In this document: piece after piece, positions 6,080-9,383 of the stretch
Layout of the letters: every line of letters starts with the position of its first letter
How positions within the stretch are numbered: position 1 is the stretch's first letter
DNA from: Armatimonadota bacterium
GTDB taxonomy: Bacteria > Cloacimonadota > Cloacimonadia > Cloacimonadales > TCS61
DNA: 9,383 nt
Direction of reading: 5' to 3'
NCBI GenBank assembly: GCA_030612605.1
Contig: JAUWNO010000059.1
Span: 1 to 9,383 of the forward strand
Notes under the pieces: model-generated
Databases searched by the model: none
Told to the model about the DNA's origin: nothing
The model's input: only the letters and a program-made list of their open reading frames with translations
Program-made: the position numbers and the translations under genes

Positions 6080-9000
6080 TTACTTCAATAAAATCATCCT
6101 TTTAGTTTTCTCATAATTTCCTGTTTTCAATTTATAGAAATAAATCCCACTCGAAACGGGTTTCCCATTATCATTCCTTCCGTTCCAAACAATAGAGTGA
6201 TGACCTGTTGCCAATCTCTCATTGATAAGCGTTTTTACTTTTTGCCCTTTCAGATTATAAATTACTAACTCGGTGTTTTTCTCGGTGTTCTCGGTGGTGA
6301 AATAGATTGTTGTGGTTGGATTAAAAGGATTGGGAAAGTTGCCAATAAGTCCTGTTATTACTGGATTTAGTATATCTTCAGCATCGACGGTTACAGTAGC
6401 ATTATTTGAAAACTCTGATTCCCAGCCACCATCATAAACTGCTGTAGCAGTATAATCATAAGTCCCGGCTGGAACTCCGATATCGAGATAGAAATTTTCG
6501 ATTATACCTGAAGCGACCTGTTCGCTATTTCTATAGATGTTATAGGAATCTAGACCTCGATTAAAAAGTGAATCAGGTGGATCCCAAGAGCAAAATACAT
6601 TATTAACACCTTGAACTATTGCATTAAAATTTTGTGGAGGGTTAAGCACGACTGTAACTTCTTCTACATTGGTTGGATAAGATTCACCAACATCCCAGAT
6701 TGCAGTTACCCAGTATTCGTAAGTAGCACAGTCAAGACCCAAATCACCATAAGTTAAGAGATATGGATCATCGATAAAATCTATCACATCACCATCGCGA
6801 TAGACATTGTAACCCTGGAACAAACGACTGTCTTTGTTATTCTCGATTCTCTTTGTACGAGGATGCGTCGTAAGAACTTTCGGAGTTTCAGAAGTCATCA
6901 TGCTTCTAAGTCTTGGAGCATGAACGGTATTCTTTGCAACACGAGTTATCATGTGAATTTCATCTACTACACTAACTACTCCTTCTATGCACCAGTTGTA
7001 ATCGAGACCAAATGCGACACTGAGTTCTTGCCAGATACCGGAATAGTAAATCCAATCACCTTTACCTGCTGCAGCAGGACCTGCATCTATGCTGGCAGGA
7101 TGATCTCCAGTGGCAGACATATCATAACCAATCCAGTATTCGTTTCCAGCTACAAGTGGAACTGGAGTCGTCAGGATATGCTCTGTCCAATCTTCGATAA
7201 GAACAGAGCCTGTGATGTCTGCTGAGTAAACTTCTGTTCCAGGATTACCGAATGAACCACCTTCCCAGATTTTGACCGCTATGTAGCTGAAATCTGGGGT
7301 TCGGATATGAATATTTACTGAGGTTAGATTAGAACCATATAAATAAATGAGATCGGTTGCATCGAATCTGGCTGCACAGATAAAGTCTGCTGCTGCACCG
7401 GTTCCAATTCCGTTATTATCATAGCCATCATGATGAAATAGTATAGCACATGTTCCAAGGGGTGGATCCCACTCAAGATGAACATCATTGTAATCTACAA
7501 TTGAAGCTATTAAATTCGATGGACATAAAGGATCTGGAAATGAGTACATAAAATCAATCTCAATTATTTCAGATTCACCAGGATCATCATAAAAAGCAGA
7601 AACTCCAGCAGTGTATTCTTGACCAAGAACAAGACCTATATACTGATATTCTAGCTCATTTGTGAAACAAACAAAAACACCATCAAGATATAAATTGTAT
7701 CCTATAAGTTCCGGAGAATATAGAATTGTTGGTGGTTCCCATGTAAGTAAACCTATCCAATGATCAATTTCAACATTGTTCGGAGGTAAGAAACCTACTT
7801 CATTTATTTCTAACAACTGATTTACAGCAATATCAGTTAGGTACATTTCACGTCCAGACGGCCATTGCACAACAATTTCATCAATAATCGCACCGATACC
7901 ATCGGAAAGACCGAAATGAGCAATCAAGGAATTTCTACAGGAAACTGTGCTGGTTTGAGTAACTTGCTGACCGTTTATTATGGAAGTAACTGCAATCTTT
8001 GCACCGATACCATCCAAGTTGGATACAAATTCAAGCCCATTACATTTAATAGAAATCCAATTATTGGCATTTCCGTCATTTGTGAAGAATTTGTTATTTC
8101 CCCCGAAATAGTTATTTACTGCAAGGAAAACATCGATATCACCATCGAGGTCAAAATCTGTCCAACTCGGTTCTTTATTATAATTACCATCGGTTGCTAA
8201 AATACCGGTTGTAATTTGCGAAAAATAACCTGTGGCATAAGCGTTTTGAAGAATAATATTATTACCGTCATAAGCAGTATGAAAAATATCCAGGTCACCA
8301 TCATTATCATAATCTATCATACTGCATCCACCACCTGAATTTATTCCGGAATGAGGAAGACCTGTAACTCTTATAAAAGTTCCATCTCCATTATTCTGAT
8401 AAAGATAAAGGTCATAAGCAGAAGCAGGAAGCATTCCCGGTGCTGTGTAAATATCAATATCTCCATCATTATCATAATCACCACAAGTTACAATATCGAA
8501 ATTCTCCAGGTCAATTACTGAAGGATCATCTGTGATTTGAGTGAAAGTTCCATCACCATTATTCAAAAATAACGAGTTGTAATCAGGTCCGGAATTTGTA
8601 ACATACAAATCAGGATAATTATCATCATTGAAATCAGCCCAAACACAATTGCCTGAATTTTTGCTTTCAGTTACGATGGAACCTGTTGTTATTCTGATGA
8701 AAGTTCCGTCCCAGTTGTGATGATAAAGAAAATTGGGTTCATCTCTGTTGCAGATGAAAATATCCAGCCAGCCGTCTTTATCATAATCTGCCCATTCACA
8801 TCCGGTTGATTTTCCCATATCTGAAACTATGTTGCCGGTTGTAATTTTCGTGAATGTTCCATCTCCGTTGTTATTGTATAATGCATTATTCTCGTTGTAA
8901 TTGGATACGAATAAGTCAATGTCTCCATCATTATCATAATCTGCAGCGGAACAACCGTACGAACTGTTTCCATCTGTTATAATTTCGCCTTCAGTAATTT

Positions 9001-9238
9001 TTGTGAAGGTTCCATCTTCATTGTTGAAATATAAAAAATTATGCTTTCCATTATCAGAATCGTTGTTGCATACAAAGAGGTCATCGAATCCATCTCCATT
9101 GAAATCTGCCCAGCAGCAGGCATAATTCCAACCTCCATCATTCACGATATCACCGGTTGTAATCTGAGTGAAATTTTGTCCTAAAAGTATCGATGAGATG
9201 AAAGAAAACATTAATATTAAATAAGTGTTTTTGCTCAT
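6080..9238 (-). CDS. Secreted FG-GAP/ASPIC-UnbV/fibronectin III protein with type A sorting domain
   Basis: This encodes a 1052-residue exported protein, probably surface-bound or secreted, of unknown ligand. Residues 1-20 are a signal peptide (TYLILMFSFISSILLG) with predicted cleavage before Gln21. Seven FG-GAP/VCBS units follow, each with a calcium-type loop (DFNGDGFDD or DYDNDGDID pattern) starting at D45, D100, D151, D202, D254, D309 and D361. Most are preceded by a GDGTFTKIT-like strand, and seven fits one closed propeller. The fourth loop (DFNDDNYPD) has Asn for the usual Gly. Residues about 393-478 form an ASPIC/UnbV domain (NWISIKCNG, DGIGAKIAV, FGLSDG, VQWPSGR). Fibronectin-type modules follow at about 484-565, 570-592 plus 806-865 (split by an insert), and 866-952. 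The sorting domain is at 964-1052 (NFPNPFNPTTTIYF, IYNLKGQKVKT, SSGIYFYKL). AGGAG precedes the ATG by five bases. It is first in a probable operon with the cyclotransferase. Confidence 0.93.
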   Translation of the reverse strand: MSKNTYLILMFSFISSILLGQNFTQITTGDIVNDGGWNYACCWADFNGDGFDDLFVCNNDSDNGKHNFLYFNNEDGTFTKITEGEIITDGNSSYGCSAADYDNDGDIDLFVSNYNENNALYNNNGDGTFTKITTGNIVSDMGKSTGCEWADYDKDGWLDIFICNRDEPNFLYHHNWDGTFIRITTGSIVTESKNSGNCVWADFNDDNYPDLYVTNSGPDYNSLFLNNGDGTFTQITDDPSVIDLENFDIVTCGDYDNDGDIDIYTAPGMLPASAYDLYLYQNNGDGTFIRVTGLPHSGINSGGGCSMIDYDNDGDLDIFHTAYDGNNIILQNAYATGYFSQITTGILATDGNYNKEPSWTDFDLDGDIDVFLAVNNYFGGNNKFFTNDGNANNWISIKCNGLEFVSNLDGIGAKIAVTSIINGQQVTQTSTVSCRNSLIAHFGLSDGIGAIIDEIVVQWPSGREMYLTDIAVNQLLEINEVGFLPPNNVEIDHWIGLLTWEPPTILYSPELIGYNLYLDGVFVCFTNELEYQYIGLVLGQEYTAGVSAFYDDPGESEIIEIDFMYSFPDPLCPSNLIASIVDYNDVHLEWDPPLGTCAILFHHDGYDNNGIGTGAAADFICAARFDATDLIYLYGSNLTSVNIHIRTPDFSYIAVKIWEGGSFGNPGTEVYSADITGSVLIEDWTEHILTTPVPLVAGNEYWIGYDMSATGDHPASIDAGPAAAGKGDWIYYSGIWQELSVAFGLDYNWCIEGVVSVVDEIHMITRVAKNTVHAPRLRSMMTSETPKVLTTHPRTKRIENNKDSRLFQGYNVYRDGDVIDFIDDPYLLTYGDLGLDCATYEYWVTAIWDVGESYPTNVEEVTVVLNPPQNFNAIVQGVNNVFCSWDPPDSLFNRGLDSYNIYRNSEQVASGIIENFYLDIGVPAGTYDYTATAVYDGGWESEFSNNATVTVDAEDILNPVITGLIGNFPNPFNPTTTIYFTTENTEKNTELVIYNLKGQKVKTLINERLATGHHSIVWNGRNDNGKPVSSGIYFYKLKTGNYEKTKRMILLK
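6269..6298. repeat. 9-bp tandem repeat inside the sorting-domain coding sequence
   Basis: On the plus strand CTCGGTGTT occurs at 6269-6277 and 6281-6289, and CTCGGTGGT at 6290-6298, with a TTT between the first two. Read on the minus strand it encodes TTENTEKNTE (residues 981-990) between two beta strands of the C-terminal domain. The equivalent position in the GLUG protein is a non-repetitive IPIDSKIDI. The sequence looks like the dispersed 'gagaacaccgag' type of repeat. Confidence 0.7.
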
Positions 9239-9243
9239 TTTTT

Positions 9244-9248
9244 CTCCT
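9244..9248 (-). promoter_or_regulatory. Shine-Dalgarno site of the FG-GAP gene
   Basis: AGGAG on the minus strand lies five A bases before the ATG at 9236-9238 and confirms the start at MSKNTYLIL. The AT-rich leader between it and the palindrome (9249-9308) must hold any local promoter, but I cannot pick out convincing -35 and -10 boxes. Confidence 0.8.
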
Positions 9249-9308
9249 ACTATTAAATATTATTTTTTGTACCCAATAAAGGGTTATTTTTTAAAAGTTC
9301 AAAATAGG

Positions 9309-9370
9309 TAAGCAAGACGACCTCATTTTATCAAGGTCTCTGAACCTCTAAGGAGTCTGTCGCTTGCTTA
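9309..9370. repeat. 62-bp palindromic element upstream of the FG-GAP gene
   Basis: The arms TAAGCAAG-A-CGAC (9309-9321) and GTCG-CTTGCTTA (9359-9370) pair over 12 bp with one bulged A. Inside, AGGT (9334-9337) pairs with ACCT (9344-9347) around a six-base loop. GACCT (9319-9323) could alternatively pair with AGGTC (9334-9338). The element has higher GC than its flanks and no coding frame of note. It may be a dispersed repeat (REP- or MITE-like) or a structured RNA leader. It lies about 70 bp upstream of the FG-GAP start codon. Confidence 0.6.
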
Positions 9371-9383
9371 AAATTCGAATCGG

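Noticed and set aside
6863..7225. Plus-strand frames opposite the FG-GAP gene, here and at 7865-8200
   Set aside because: They are antisense shadows of a well-supported coding region, with no start signals and cysteine/histidine-rich non-protein-like translations.
9271..9292. ACCC-AATAAA-GGGT hairpin followed by T-rich sequence on the plus strand as a terminator
   Set aside because: The stem has only four pairs, and no plus-strand gene is present to terminate.
9309..9370. tRNA or tRNA-like gene, because GGTTCAGAG on the minus strand recalls a T-loop
   Set aside because: At about 62 nt it is too short, and no anticodon arm or correct T-stem can be drawn.

Overview
The window is AT-rich and strictly one-directional. 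All four supported genes read on the minus strand, from the right edge to the left. Two of them encode large exported proteins ending in the same C-terminal module, with a PNPFNPTTTI motif, an 'IYN-KGQKVKT' strand and a terminal 'SSG-YFYKL...LLK'. This is the type A (Por secretion-like / FlgD-Ig-like) sorting domain common in the Bacteroidota-Cloacimonadota-Ignavibacteriota-Marinimicrobia (FCB) assemblage. The domain set (FG-GAP, ASPIC/UnbV, fibronectin III, GLUG), low GC and many short intergenic repeats suggest an uncultured FCB lineage, possibly Cloacimonadota-like. That placement is inference, since no rRNA or marker gene is present.

Layout in transcription order. At 9309-9370 a palindromic element precedes the first gene. 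At 6080-9238 lies a 1052-residue secreted protein: signal peptide, seven FG-GAP units (probably one seven-bladed propeller), an ASPIC/UnbV domain, fibronectin-type modules (one split by an inserted beta-sandwich-like region) and the sorting domain. A 46-bp two-level palindrome (6029-6074) fills most of the gap to 5200-6012, a lipoprotein glutaminyl-peptide cyclotransferase. Next is a 405-bp spacer (4795-5199) holding an unrecognised decayed-looking reading frame and a patch of 9-bp-period repeat. At 3415-4794 is what looks like the N-terminal half of an AddB-type (RexB-like) helicase/nuclease subunit, ending before any nuclease domain. Only 26 bp later starts 296-3388, a secreted GLUG-repeat protein built from three repeat blocks separated by two copies of a duplicated linker. 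The left end (1-295) holds a hairpin and three successive short tandem arrays, with no confident gene.

Functional links. The clearest is between the cyclotransferase and the large FG-GAP protein upstream of it. Signal peptide removal from that protein should expose an N-terminal glutamine, the substrate of the cyclotransferase. The AddB-like fragment has no evident connection to its neighbours and may mark a rearrangement point.

I see no CRISPR array, transposase, integrase, tRNA, rRNA or recognisable defence system. No promoter could be assigned with confidence. Ribosome binding sites are clear for three of the four genes. In two of them the site shows that the farthest upstream in-frame ATG is not the real start.
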